Positions 8,441 through 16,331 of a stretch of 18,072 bases of DNA are shown piece after piece. Numbering within the stretch: position 1 is the first letter of the stretch; every line of letters starts with the position of its first letter. The translations under genes were made by a program, and so were the position numbers. The stretch is from UBA1046 sp964624395. GTDB taxonomy: Bacteria; Bacillota; Clostridia; Saccharofermentanales; DTU023. The stretch lies in contig CAZUWY010000036.1 in NCBI GenBank assembly GCA_964624395.1, positions 1 to 18,072 on the forward strand, in the 5' to 3' direction. The notes beneath the pieces were generated by a model, which ran no database searches, was not told where the DNA came from, and worked only from the letters and a program-made list of their open reading frames with translations.

Positions 8441-8610
8441 GAAACACCTCTTTCAATATGTCAACAATTCTTGCAAACAGATTAACACAAAACAGTTTTT
8501 TGCTTCTTTTGATTGTTAGATTTTATTCATCATATATTCAGCCCTGATCTATTTCAATATAGGATTAGTAAAATTTTCGCCTGGCCGGATTATTCTTTTT
8601 TCACATCTAA

Positions 8611-8619
8611 TGCTATAAT
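8611..8619 (+). promoter_or_regulatory. Extended -10 promoter for the membrane/coiled-coil gene
   Basis: TGCTATAAT is a perfect extended -10 element (TGnTATAAT). The region 17 nt upstream (TATTCT at 8591-8596) is a poor -35, as is usual for extended -10 promoters. It gives a leader of about 60 nt before the ATG at 8685. The rest of the divergent gap 8441-8684 is AT-rich. I found no convincing pyrG promoter and no leader terminator in it. Confidence 0.65.
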
Positions 8620-8684
8620 TTCAGCAATCAGGAGACTTCGTTTCTTAATCGAACAATTTCACCTCTGGAGGTTGCAAAGCTGAA

Positions 8685-10229
8685 ATGATCCTCTATAGCA
8701 TTGAAACTATTATTAATTTTATCTTTATTCTTTTAATCCCCCTCCTTTTGCTCTTATTTAGCCTCTTTGCTCTCTGGCAGATCTTAAGGGCAGGAAAGCC
8801 CGTCTCAAGGCAAAAGCAAGAACTGCTGGACCTCCTCTCTGGTCTGCCTGAGGGAGGTCAGGGCAACGATAATATCAAGTTAAGGCTTAACTATTTAAGA
8901 GATCTGCTGGCGCAGGTATCTGATCAAAAACTGGCTCTGGCCCTTGAAGATCTCGCCTGGCAAAGCCAAAGCCAGCATCAGGACTACTGGCTGCACGATC
9001 CTCAGCGCCATATTAATCAGGAGCAGCTTCTCAGCAGATATGAAAACTCAGTCCTGGATGGACTATACAGCCGGATCTTAATCCTGCTGGGCATAGTGGC
9101 AACTGCCGCAGCCGCCTTTACTTTGTTTTTTGTGCCCCGGGAAGATTTCAGCACAGCCGCGGCAATTTTACTGATCTCCATCTTTACAGCCGCTGCCCTC
9201 TCTTATCTGGTAAATCTTGTCTCCGGCTTGATCAAAAAAAGAACTGACAGAGATCTGGCTTTAATGAATAAATCATTAGAGGAAGAATTCACCGCTTTTA
9301 CGGAAGAGACCGGCATTGCCAGACTTTCCGCTAGGATGTTTGAATACGAGCAGACGATCAAGGATAATCTGACAGAGTTTGAAAACACGGCCAGCAAGCT
9401 GGTCGAAGGAGAGTTTGCCGCCGGGATCAATTCAAGCGTGCGCTCCATCATGAATGATGAGATAGCCCCCCCGATTATCAAGGCAGCCGACACTCTAAAC
9501 CTTCTGGCCCATGAACTGACAGCAAGGCAAGAAAGCGGCATGGCTGAACTGGCAACACAATTTTCCAGTGCTGTGGTCGGCTCTTTGGAAAAGCATCTTG
9601 AACCTGTCAATGAACAGCTTGGAAAGCTCAACCATCTGATCGGAAAAACTGAAGAGTATGTTTCCGTCTCGGTTGAAACTCTGGAGACCTCGCGCGAGCA
9701 AAATATCCAGCTGAATAAGGAAATCTCCGAGGCCTTGCGCCTGATGACCATGGCCAAAAACGATCTGGCCAACGAAATGCTCGAGATCAGAGATTATCTG
9801 GAAGAGATCGGGGACAGCACCAATAAACTGGCCCGCCTCTACCAGGGTGAAGACCGCTCCCTCTCCCTTCATATCAGCAATCTCTCCAATCAATTAAATG
9901 TTTTAAGCGACAGATTAAACAATTCCATCACCGAGTCATCCACGGCGATTGAACTGGCCGCCGACATGACCAAAAAGCAGGAAGAATACAGTGCAGAATT
10001 GCTGGCCCGCCTGGATGAGCAAGTTGAAAACCTGGGTGCCATCAATCAGACGATCAGAAAGAATACCACCCATTTCACGGCTGAATCCGCTCAACTGGTC
10101 AGCAAGACTCTGGCTGAATATGATGCCAGTCTGGGCGAAGTGGTTGAACGCTTAAGCTTTGTCGTGGCTGAGATCAGAGATGCCATTGACGGACTGCCGT
10201 ATGCTTTGCGCGTGAGCACTGACAGATAG
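8685..10229 (+). CDS. Three-segment membrane protein with long coiled-coil tail, MotA/ExbB/ZorA-like layout
   Basis: Function unknown. The 514 residues contain a hydrophobic N-terminal helix (7-33), a polar loop of about 95 residues, and a second and third membrane segment (129-150, LILLGIVATAAAAFTLFFV; 157-182, ILLISIFTAAALSYLVNLVSG) followed by KKR. A long, charged, heptad-rich region (about 190-505) follows. TM-loop-TM-TM with a cytoplasmic tail is the layout of MotA/TolQ/ExbB proton-channel subunits, and the long tail recalls ZorA of Zorya defence systems. LLGIVAT faintly resembles the LLGTV of that family. This is a structural analogy, not a proven homology. No MotB/ExbD-like gene is adjacent. 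GGAGG lies about 13 nt before the ATG. The next gene starts 5 nt after the stop, so the two products probably work together. Confidence 0.8.
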   Translation: MILYSIETIINFIFILLIPLLLLLFSLFALWQILRAGKPVSRQKQELLDLLSGLPEGGQGNDNIKLRLNYLRDLLAQVSDQKLALALEDLAWQSQSQHQDYWLHDPQRHINQEQLLSRYENSVLDGLYSRILILLGIVATAAAAFTLFFVPREDFSTAAAILLISIFTAAALSYLVNLVSGLIKKRTDRDLALMNKSLEEEFTAFTEETGIARLSARMFEYEQTIKDNLTEFENTASKLVEGEFAAGINSSVRSIMNDEIAPPIIKAADTLNLLAHELTARQESGMAELATQFSSAVVGSLEKHLEPVNEQLGKLNHLIGKTEEYVSVSVETLETSREQNIQLNKEISEALRLMTMAKNDLANEMLEIRDYLEEIGDSTNKLARLYQGEDRSLSLHISNLSNQLNVLSDRLNNSITESSTAIELAADMTKKQEEYSAELLARLDEQVENLGAINQTIRKNTTHFTAESAQLVSKTLAEYDASLGEVVERLSFVVAEIRDAIDGLPYALRVSTDR

Positions 10230-10234
10230 TAAAG

Positions 10235-12006
10235 ATGAAACGTATTCCTGCCAAAATGCCATTAGATTTTGTGCCCGACGCTGAGCAGGGGATTAGAAAG
10301 CCGGATCTGACCATTAAGGAAAAGGTGGCGGCTGATCTTGCTATTGCACCTGATTATGCCCCTGCCCCGGTTACTGAGTCTCTTGCTCCTACCCCTGCAA
10401 CTGATTATGACCCGTCTCCAGCACCAGATCTTGATCCAACTTATTCTGCCCCACTTACTTCTACTCCGGCATCTGATTCTTCTGCCCCAGCGCCTGATTT
10501 AGCTTCTGCTCCTCTTTCTTCTACCCCGGCACCTGATTCTTCTGCCCAAACGCCTGACTTATCTTCTGCGCCTCTTTCTTCTATCTCGGCTCCTGATTCT
10601 TCTACACCGGCACCTGATTCTTCTTCTGCCCCAACGCCTGGTTTATCTTCTGCTCCTCTTTCTCCTATCTCAGCTCCTGATCCTTCTTCTGCTGCACCTG
10701 CNNNNNNNNNNNNNNNNNNNNNNNNNNNNNNNNNNNNNNNNNNNNNNNNNNNNNNNNNNNNNNNNNNNNNNNNNNNNNNNNNNNNNNNNNNNNNNNNNNN
10801 NCTTCTGCTCCTCTTTCTCCTATCTCAGCTCCTGATCCTTCTTCTGCTGCACCTGCCTCTGCCGCTCCTACTGCTACTGCACCTAAGAGAAAGAAAGCAG
10901 ATTCCTCTCAGCTGGGTATTAGAAAATTTGTCATGACCTTCCCGCCCGAGACAAGGCCTGCAGTTGAACCTGAACCTCTGTCTGAACCTCTGCTTGAACC
11001 TCCATCTGAGCCTCAACCTGAGCTTGCTCCTGAACCTGAAGCTGAGCTTGATTTCATTGGCAAAGATGAGGGATTAAGGCTTATAAGAGATGACAGTTAC
11101 TTAGATCTGATCGAGCAAATTGAGGCAGAGGAAAAAGAAGATCAGCCATTAGAAGAAATTAGGGCTAAAGAGATCGCCGCTGAAGATCTGTCTGCAGAAG
11201 ATCTCTTAGTAGCTAGAACTCAAAAGGAAGAGGTATTATGTGAGCCGGAAACTTACCAGATAGAGATATCTGAGGAAATGGCCAGATTAGAAAATGCAAT
11301 TCCTCGTATTCCCAGAGGGCAGCTTTTATTTCCGGGCCTAAAGAACACGATGGAATTCGTGCGCGAAAAATATCATTTGCCTCGGGAAATCCAGATGAAC
11401 CAGCAAAAGAGCTCTAGAACCTGGCTCTTATCCAAGCTCAATAAAATTGAGAGCGCAAGTGAAATCCGTCTTTTTGCCCTCTCTTTGTCCAAGAACGACC
11501 AGGCTTTACTCTTTCCGGTGCTGGCCACCTTGAAGAAAAAAGGTGAAATTGAAAAACTGGAAAAAGTAATCTTGCTCTCAGCCAACCGCCTGCTTTATAT
11601 CCACGGCTGGCTCACCTTGCAATTTGCCTATCCCCGCTCTGTTGTGGCCACAGTTCTGACTAGACTCTGCCTGGAGCTTGAAGACAAGGTCTACCATCTG
11701 CACGACCAGCAGCAGGCGATCCCCAGAAGATACCTCAGAAATCTGCCGGATATGCCCGGGCAGGAGATAGTCTGGAGCAATCTTCCTTTGATTACAGACA
11801 TCTCGCACCCGAACAGCCGGCATTTTATCCGCGATCTGGCCAATTATTTTCTCGATTCCGGTCTGGATTTTGGCAAGTTTTCAACCAGATATGCCATCTA
11901 CACCGATCTCAATCTGGGTTTGGCCCTCATGGATAAGATTCAAGAATTAATCGCCGATGATGATTCTAACTCCCATCTGGGCAAACGTTTCTTCAGCCAG
12001 GATTAA
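10235..12006 (+). CDS. Pro-rich repeat protein with helical C-terminal domain, split by the scaffold gap
   Basis: Function unknown. The first frame (from ATG 10235) and the frame ending at 12006 are one gene. The same repeat, SAPLSPISAPDPSSAAP, is read in frame 2 before the N run and in frame 1 after it. Collapsing the duplicated 55 nt plus 100 N gives 1617 nt, 538 residues. In that product, residues 1-40 are non-repetitive; 41-160 are Pro/Ala/Ser-rich with 20-residue repeats; TAPKRKK at 161-167 is basic; 183-222 are Pro/Glu-rich; 225-300 are acidic helix; and about 303-535 form a mostly helical domain (EIRLFALSLSKNDQALLFPV, RLLYIHGWLTLQFAYP). There is no signal peptide or membrane segment, so it should be cytoplasmic. 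The start lies 5 nt after the membrane-protein gene with a weak ribosome site, suggesting translational coupling. The C-terminal domain was not matched to a family. Confidence 0.8.
10647..10701 (+). repeat. 55-nt sequence repeated exactly across the gap (left copy)
   Basis: This stretch, starting CTTCTGCTCC and ending GCACCTGC, is identical base for base to 10802-10856. One copy ends exactly at the first N and the other begins exactly after the last N, as expected for two contigs sharing a terminal k-mer. Confidence 0.9.
10702..10801. other. Scaffold gap of exactly 100 N
   Basis: A run of 100 N is a placeholder for a join of unknown size, not a measured length. It lies in the Pro-rich repeat array and shifts the reading frame. 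To keep the gene open the true gap must be 2 modulo 3. Merging the flanking 55-nt copies satisfies this. Confidence 0.97.
10802..10856 (+). repeat. 55-nt sequence repeated exactly across the gap (right copy)
   Basis: Identical to 10647-10701. The sequence after it (TCTGCCGCTCC) continues the protein in the same frame as the left copy if the two are overlaid. Confidence 0.9.
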
Positions 12007-12142
12007 TCAGATTAAAATCTCCCTCTCCTTTTGTACTAAATTCACCTCTAAGCATTGCCATAGCCGGTTCTAATCCGGATATAAGCTAGCCCTATTTTAT
12101 GCGTCCAAGTATTAGTATTATTGTTATTGCCCTCGACTAATC

Positions 12143-12176
12143 TTGCTAAATAAAGCCTATTATGATAATATTTAGC
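12143..12176 (+). promoter_or_regulatory. Promoter of the ABC importer operon with overlapping palindrome
   Basis: A -35-like TTGCTA (12143-12148) and a -10-like TAATAT (12166-12171) are 17 nt apart. A perfect 8-nt inverted repeat, GCTAAATA (12145-12152) and TATTTAGC (12169-12176), overlaps both boxes with a 16-nt spacer, as a repressor operator would. The region is AT-rich, so chance is possible. The remaining sequence from 12007 to 12142 shows no gene and no strong terminator. Confidence 0.5.
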
Positions 12177-12185
12177 GAAATAAGC

Positions 12186-12232
12186 CTGACCTCAATAACT
12201 ATTTAATTAGGAATAGAAATTTGAGATGTCAG
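12186..12232 (+). promoter_or_regulatory. Structured 5' leader stem-loop before the lipoprotein gene
   Basis: CTGACCTCAA (12186-12195) pairs with TTGAG (12221-12225) and GTCAG (12228-12232) with a 2-nt bulge. Inside, CTATT (12199-12203) pairs with AATAG (12212-12216) around an 8-nt loop. This makes about 15 base pairs ending 9 nt before AAGGAGG. I did not recognise a known riboswitch class. Confidence 0.45.
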
Positions 12233-12255
12233 CCATATTTTTAAGGAGGAAAGTA

Positions 12256-13476
12256 ATGAAATCAGTAAAAAAACTGCTTATTCTTCTTATTATTTTCGCT
12301 TTGGTAATGCCAGTACTGGCCTGCCGCAGCGGAGATACTGAGAAAACAGAAGCCCCGGCTGAAAAAACAGAAGCCGAGGAAAAACCGGATGAGCCAGCTG
12401 ATGAGCCCGGCGATGACGTTGAGCCATACAAAATCGGTATTGTTACCGGAACCGTCTCCCAGGGTGAAGAAGAGTTCCAAGAAGCTCAGAATCAGCTCAA
12501 GAGCCGTCCTGACATGATTGTCCACACCACCTATCCGGACAATTTTGCCACAGAAACTGAAACCACCATCTCAAACGTTGTCAATATGGCATCAGACCCG
12601 GCTGTCAAAGCAATCGTCTTCAGCCAGGCTGTACCGGGAGCCGCTGCTTCCATTGACAAGGTCAAAGAGACCCGCCCAGACATGATGTTCATCTGCGGTG
12701 TTGTCGCTGAAGACCCCGCCGTTATGTCTGAAAAAGCGGATGTCTGCATGCTGACCGACGAGATTTCCATGGGTGTGACCGTACCTACAGAGGCCTTCAA
12801 TATGGGTGCCAAGACCTTCATCCATTACTCATTCCCGCGCCATCTGGGTTATGCCACCATCGCCACCCGTCTCAACATCATGAAAGAGACTGCTAAAGAG
12901 CTCGGCCTTGAACTGGTTGAAGTTACTGCACCAGACCCCACCAGTGATGCTGGCGTCTCCGGAGCACAACAGTTCATCATTGAAGACGTACCGCGCCAGA
13001 TTGAAAAATATGGTAAGGATACTGCTTTCTTCTCCACCAACTGCTCCATGCAAGAGCCTCTGATCCGTCAGGTTTATGAGCTTGGCGCCATTATGCCGCA
13101 GCAATGCTGCCCCAGCCCCTATCATGGCTATCCCGCCGCCCTGTCCATCGAAGTTGAAGGACATGAAGGTGATGTTCAGTACATGCTCGATTCCATTTCC
13201 TCCAAGCTGAAGGAAAAGGGACAAGAAAACCGCATGTCCACCTGGGGAGCCCCGATTAATATGCTCATGATCGATATCGGCGTACACTATGCCATGAAAT
13301 GGCTTGACGGCGAAATCGAGCGCGGCGATCTCAAAGCCTTTGAAGACACTGTCCAAGAAGTTGCTGCTGCCAGAAATGTCGGCGAGATCAAGCTGAGCAA
13401 TTACGAAGATCCTGATAAGGGTGTTTTGGAAAACTTCTATCTCCTGCTGGCACCATTCTACCCATTCGGTGAATAA
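12256..13476 (+). CDS. DUF3798-type ABC transporter substrate-binding lipoprotein
   Basis: Extracellular ligand-binding lipoprotein that should deliver substrate to the ATPase and permeases encoded downstream. From ATG 12256 it has 406 residues. AAGGAGG lies about 7 nt before this ATG, which rules out the ATG at 12226. Residues 1-22 form a Lys-starting hydrophobic signal peptide, with a lipobox VLAC and lipidation at Cys23. An acidic Pro/Glu linker follows (about 24-55). The binding domain starts at PYKIGIVTGTVSQGEEE, has the first-strand look of periplasmic-binding folds, and runs to the end. The text resembles the DUF3798 family (from memory, not searched), which is typically paired with RbsA-like transporters. 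The ligand is unknown. An intercistronic hairpin after it may keep its expression above that of the other subunits. Confidence 0.88.
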   Translation: MKSVKKLLILLIIFALVMPVLACRSGDTEKTEAPAEKTEAEEKPDEPADEPGDDVEPYKIGIVTGTVSQGEEEFQEAQNQLKSRPDMIVHTTYPDNFATETETTISNVVNMASDPAVKAIVFSQAVPGAAASIDKVKETRPDMMFICGVVAEDPAVMSEKADVCMLTDEISMGVTVPTEAFNMGAKTFIHYSFPRHLGYATIATRLNIMKETAKELGLELVEVTAPDPTSDAGVSGAQQFIIEDVPRQIEKYGKDTAFFSTNCSMQEPLIRQVYELGAIMPQQCCPSPYHGYPAALSIEVEGHEGDVQYMLDSISSKLKEKGQENRMSTWGAPINMLMIDIGVHYAMKWLDGEIERGDLKAFEDTVQEVAAARNVGEIKLSNYEDPDKGVLENFYLLLAPFYPFGE

Positions 13477-13509
13477 TGCTGTAACCGGAGAATCTATGAA
13501 CTAATTCCC

Positions 13510-13547
13510 GAGGCACCGGTTATCTTTTAGATGCCGGTGCCTCTTTA
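13510..13547 (+). terminator. Intercistronic hairpin after the lipoprotein gene
   Basis: GAGGCACCGG (13510-13519) and CCGGTGCCTC (13534-13543) form a perfect 10-bp stem with a 14-nt loop, followed by a short TTTATAG. The T-run is weak, so it is more likely a partial terminator or a 3'-end-stabilising hairpin than a full stop. The ATPase gene starts 20 nt further on. Confidence 0.7.
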
Positions 13548-13566
13548 TAGTTAAGAGGAGGATATT

Positions 13567-15168
13567 TTGGAGACAGAATACTTGTTGTCCATGAACAACA
13601 TCAGCAAAGAGTATTTTGGCAACAAGGTGCTAAAAAATGTTGATCTCCAAGTGAAAGCGGGTGAAATCCATGCTCTCATGGGGGAAAACGGTGCAGGCAA
13701 ATCGACTTTAATGAATGTTTTGTTCGGCATGCCCGTTATTCATCAAACCGGCGGCTTTGAGGGCCAGGTGCAGCTTGAAGGCCTGGATATCGAGGTAAAA
13801 GACCCACATGATGCCATGAATTACGGAATCGGAATGGTGCATCAGGAATTCATGCTCATTCCCGATTTCAGCGTGATGGAAAATATTAAAGTGGGCCGAG
13901 AAATCGGACGTCCTTCCATCTTCCCAGTTTTAGAGAAATTCATCGGCAATGATCTAGATCATTTGCTCTGGGAAGATATGGCGCAAGACAGTCGTAAAGC
14001 CTTGGACTCCATCGGCATGATGAATATCGAGGAATACACAAAAGTTGCAGGCATGCCCATTGGCTATCAGCAGTTCATTGAGATAGCCCGTGAAATTGAT
14101 AAGACCGGCATTAAGCTCCTTGTTTTTGATGAACCGACAGCGGTGCTGACGGAAAGCGAAGCCGACAGACTGCTCGAGATCATGCGCCTGATTGCCTCTC
14201 GCGGCATTGCCATCATCTTTATCACTCACCGTCTGGACGAAGTTGTGCAGGTGGCAGACAGCCTGACGATCTTGCGTGATGGAGAATTTGTCGTCAGGAA
14301 AAATGTTGCCGACACCAATTATGTGGAAATCGCAGAATTGATGATCGGCCGCAAAGTAGAAAGCCTGATAGACAGCTCTGAAACCGACGAGAGAGATTTG
14401 CGCGACGATCAAATCGCTATTGAACTGCAAAACTACAGTGTGGACATGCCCGGAGAACGGGTCAACAACATGAATGTCAGTATCCGCAAAGGTGAAATCT
14501 TTGGTTTCGGCGGACTGGCCGGCCAGGGAAAAATCGGGATCCACAACGGCATTCAAGGCCTCTATGAAAGCACCGGCAATGTCTATATCCACGGAGACAA
14601 GCTAGATTTAAGCAAGCGGGGTGAAGCCCTGCGCAAAGATATAGCTTTTGTGTCCGAGGACAGGCGGGGCGTGGGCCTGCTGCTCAGTGAATCGATTGAA
14701 AAAAATATTGTCTTTTCCGCCATGCAGGTTAAAGATGAATATCTGAAGCATGGCATCATGAACCGCAAAGAGACCAAAGCCCATACAGAATTCATGATTG
14801 ATCTTCTAGATATCCGCTGCACCGGACCGCAGCAATCTGTCGGCAGCCTCTCTGGCGGCAACCAGCAAAAGGTTTGCCTGGCCAGAGCTCTGACCTTGAA
14901 GCCAAATATTCTCATTGTGGCCGAGCCGACCAGAGGAATCGATATCGGGGCCAAAAAGCTTGTTTTGGAATATCTCAGCAAAATCAATCGCGAAGATGGA
15001 ACCACCATAGTTGTCATCAGCTCCGAGCTGGTGGAGCTCAGATCTCTTTGTGACCGGATTGCAATTGTTTCCGAAGGAAAGATTGCAGATATTTTACCTC
15101 CTGATGCAGCCGATGCAGATTTTGGCCTGGCAATGGCAGGGATGAAGAGGGAGGATTTGGAAAAATGA
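13567..15168 (+). CDS. Sugar/nucleoside-type ABC transporter ATPase with two NBDs
   Basis: Powers the importer by ATP hydrolysis at the inner face of the membrane. The 533 residues hold two ATP-binding domains in RbsA/MglA fashion. Domain 1 has an intact Walker A (GENGAGKST, 39-47), Q-loop Gln93, Walker B LLVFDE (184-189) and His221, but its signature is MPIGYQQ instead of LSxGQ. Domain 2 has a good signature, LSGGNQQ (428-434), but a degenerate Walker A (GGLAGQGKI, 315-323) and Walker B (ILIVAE, Asp replaced by Ala452). The paired dimer interface therefore gives one complete and one degenerate ATP site. The start is TTG at 13567, supported by AGGAGG 5 nt upstream; the next Met is at residue 9. 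The stop overlaps the first permease start by 4 nt. Confidence 0.93.
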   Translation: METEYLLSMNNISKEYFGNKVLKNVDLQVKAGEIHALMGENGAGKSTLMNVLFGMPVIHQTGGFEGQVQLEGLDIEVKDPHDAMNYGIGMVHQEFMLIPDFSVMENIKVGREIGRPSIFPVLEKFIGNDLDHLLWEDMAQDSRKALDSIGMMNIEEYTKVAGMPIGYQQFIEIAREIDKTGIKLLVFDEPTAVLTESEADRLLEIMRLIASRGIAIIFITHRLDEVVQVADSLTILRDGEFVVRKNVADTNYVEIAELMIGRKVESLIDSSETDERDLRDDQIAIELQNYSVDMPGERVNNMNVSIRKGEIFGFGGLAGQGKIGIHNGIQGLYESTGNVYIHGDKLDLSKRGEALRKDIAFVSEDRRGVGLLLSESIEKNIVFSAMQVKDEYLKHGIMNRKETKAHTEFMIDLLDIRCTGPQQSVGSLSGGNQQKVCLARALTLKPNILIVAEPTRGIDIGAKKLVLEYLSKINREDGTTIVVISSELVELRSLCDRIAIVSEGKIADILPPDAADADFGLAMAGMKREDLEK

Positions 15169-16331
15169 CAAAACTCAAAAAAGGCATAGAAGTAATTGGT
15201 ATACCCAGATTAATCATCGGCCTGTTCTTTATCATCTTGATTGTTACCGCTCTCTTTTTAGGTCTCAGTCCCCGCCTTTTGTTCAGCGACATTATCCGCC
15301 GCTGGATGATGTACAGTATACTGGTTCTGGCTATGGTTCCCGGTGTCCAAAGTGGTATCGGCATGAATTTCGGTATCTCTCTGGGCATTGTCTCAGGTCT
15401 ATTAGGTTCGGTTCTGTCAATGGAAGTAGCCTATGTAAACGGCTGGTTCTATCATCTTGGTGCAGCAGCAGCCTGGCTCACCCTTATTTTGGCACTGCTG
15501 ATTGCCATCGTGCTCGCTGCCTTGATCGGTGCAGCCTACGGCCTGCTCTTAAACCGGGTCAAAGGTTCTGAGATGACAGTTTCCACTTATGTGGGCTTTT
15601 CCGCCATCGCCATGATGAACATTGTCTGGATCATGTTGAACTTTCAAAATGGCCAACTCAGATGGCCGATCGGAACCGGTCTTAGAAATACAGCCAGCCT
15701 GCAAGAATCCTTTGGCGGTCTTTTGAGCGATCCCCAGCTTTACCAGGAGGCAAGAAATATTGTTGTACCGGCTGGTTTGACTGATCTTGAATCTATTCCT
15801 GTCCAGCAGCCCAAAGCTTTAGGTTTTCTCGCTCTGGACATCAACGGCTTTGTCTTGCCGGTAGGATTGATTCTGGTCTTTGCCGCCTGCTGCCTGGTCG
15901 TCTGGCTTTTCCTGCGCAGCAAAAAAGGCATCGCCATGAGCGCAGCTGGAGAAAATGAGCTGTTTGCCCTCTCCAACGGTATCAACGTGGACAAAATGAG
16001 AATTATGGGCACTTCGATCTCAACTGTCTTTGGTGCTGTGGGCATTATCATGTACGCTCAGACCTACGGCTTTTTACAGCTCTACAATGCCCCCTTGATG
16101 ATGGGTTTTGCCGCTGTAGCCTCTGTCCTGATCGGAGGAGCATCGATCAACCGGGCGACCATCTCCAATGTTATTATCGGTACTTTGCTCTTCCAGGGCA
16201 TACTGGCAATTGCCTTGCCGGTGGTCAATACGCTCATCAATGTATCAGCTCTGCCAGAGATTATTAGAATAATCCTGACCAACGGTATTATCTTGTATGC
16301 TCTGACCAAGGCAAGAGGAGGAAGAAGATGA
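15165..16331 (+). CDS. ABC transporter permease, BPD_transp_2 type
   Basis: First membrane subunit of the importer, 388 residues, with many hydrophobic helices from about residue 15 to the end. It belongs to the permease type of ribose/galactose and nucleoside importers. The conserved cytoplasmic stretch NGINVDKMRIMGTSISTVFG and the later LIGGASINRATISNVIIG are matched in the second permease (SGINVDRTRVIAVVLSTV, LVGGASVSKATNKQALIG), so the two are distant paralogues forming a heterodimeric pore. The ATG overlaps the ATPase TGA (ATGA), with GGGAGG upstream, a sign of translational coupling. Confidence 0.92.
   Translation: MTKLKKGIEVIGIPRLIIGLFFIILIVTALFLGLSPRLLFSDIIRRWMMYSILVLAMVPGVQSGIGMNFGISLGIVSGLLGSVLSMEVAYVNGWFYHLGAAAAWLTLILALLIAIVLAALIGAAYGLLLNRVKGSEMTVSTYVGFSAIAMMNIVWIMLNFQNGQLRWPIGTGLRNTASLQESFGGLLSDPQLYQEARNIVVPAGLTDLESIPVQQPKALGFLALDINGFVLPVGLILVFAACCLVVWLFLRSKKGIAMSAAGENELFALSNGINVDKMRIMGTSISTVFGAVGIIMYAQTYGFLQLYNAPLMMGFAAVASVLIGGASINRATISNVIIGTLLFQGILAIALPVVNTLINVSALPEIIRIILTNGIILYALTKARGGRR

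Larger units (their letters stand above)
10445..10856 (+). repeat. In-frame 60-nt tandem repeats coding for Pro/Ala/Ser
   Basis: SAPL recurs at protein residues 71, 91, 111 and 139, giving units of 20, 20 and 28 residues. The rough consensus is SAPLSS-x-xAPDSSA-x-x-PDL, with an 8-residue insertion in the third unit. The coding strand is strongly pyrimidine-rich (TCT, CCT, TCC codons). The N run lies inside this array, so the true copy number may differ. Confidence 0.85.

Noticed and set aside
8441..8580. pyrG leader attenuator of the Bacillus type
   Set aside because: There is no GGGC start with a suitably placed -10 box and no leader terminator. The TTGACA at about 8458-8463 is too close to the ribosome site to have a -10.
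10445..10860. CRISPR-like or regulatory repeat array
   Set aside because: The units are adjacent, in-frame and degenerate at the DNA level, with no unique spacers. They code for protein repeats.
10802..10936. Leu-rich hydrophobic tail (possible membrane segment) ending at 10936
   Set aside because: It arises only from reading the CTT/CTC repeat DNA in the wrong frame after an N run of arbitrary length.
10933..12006. Separate 357-residue gene starting at ATG 10933
   Set aside because: The same frame is open upstream to the gap and codes the same Pro/Ala/Ser repeat as the gene before the gap. The ATG has no ribosome site, so it is an internal Met of one longer gene.
12829..13356. Antisense frames within the lipoprotein, ATPase, CTP synthase and IMPDH genes
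   Set aside because: They have no ribosome sites or recognisable domains and follow the codon pattern of the real genes on the other strand.
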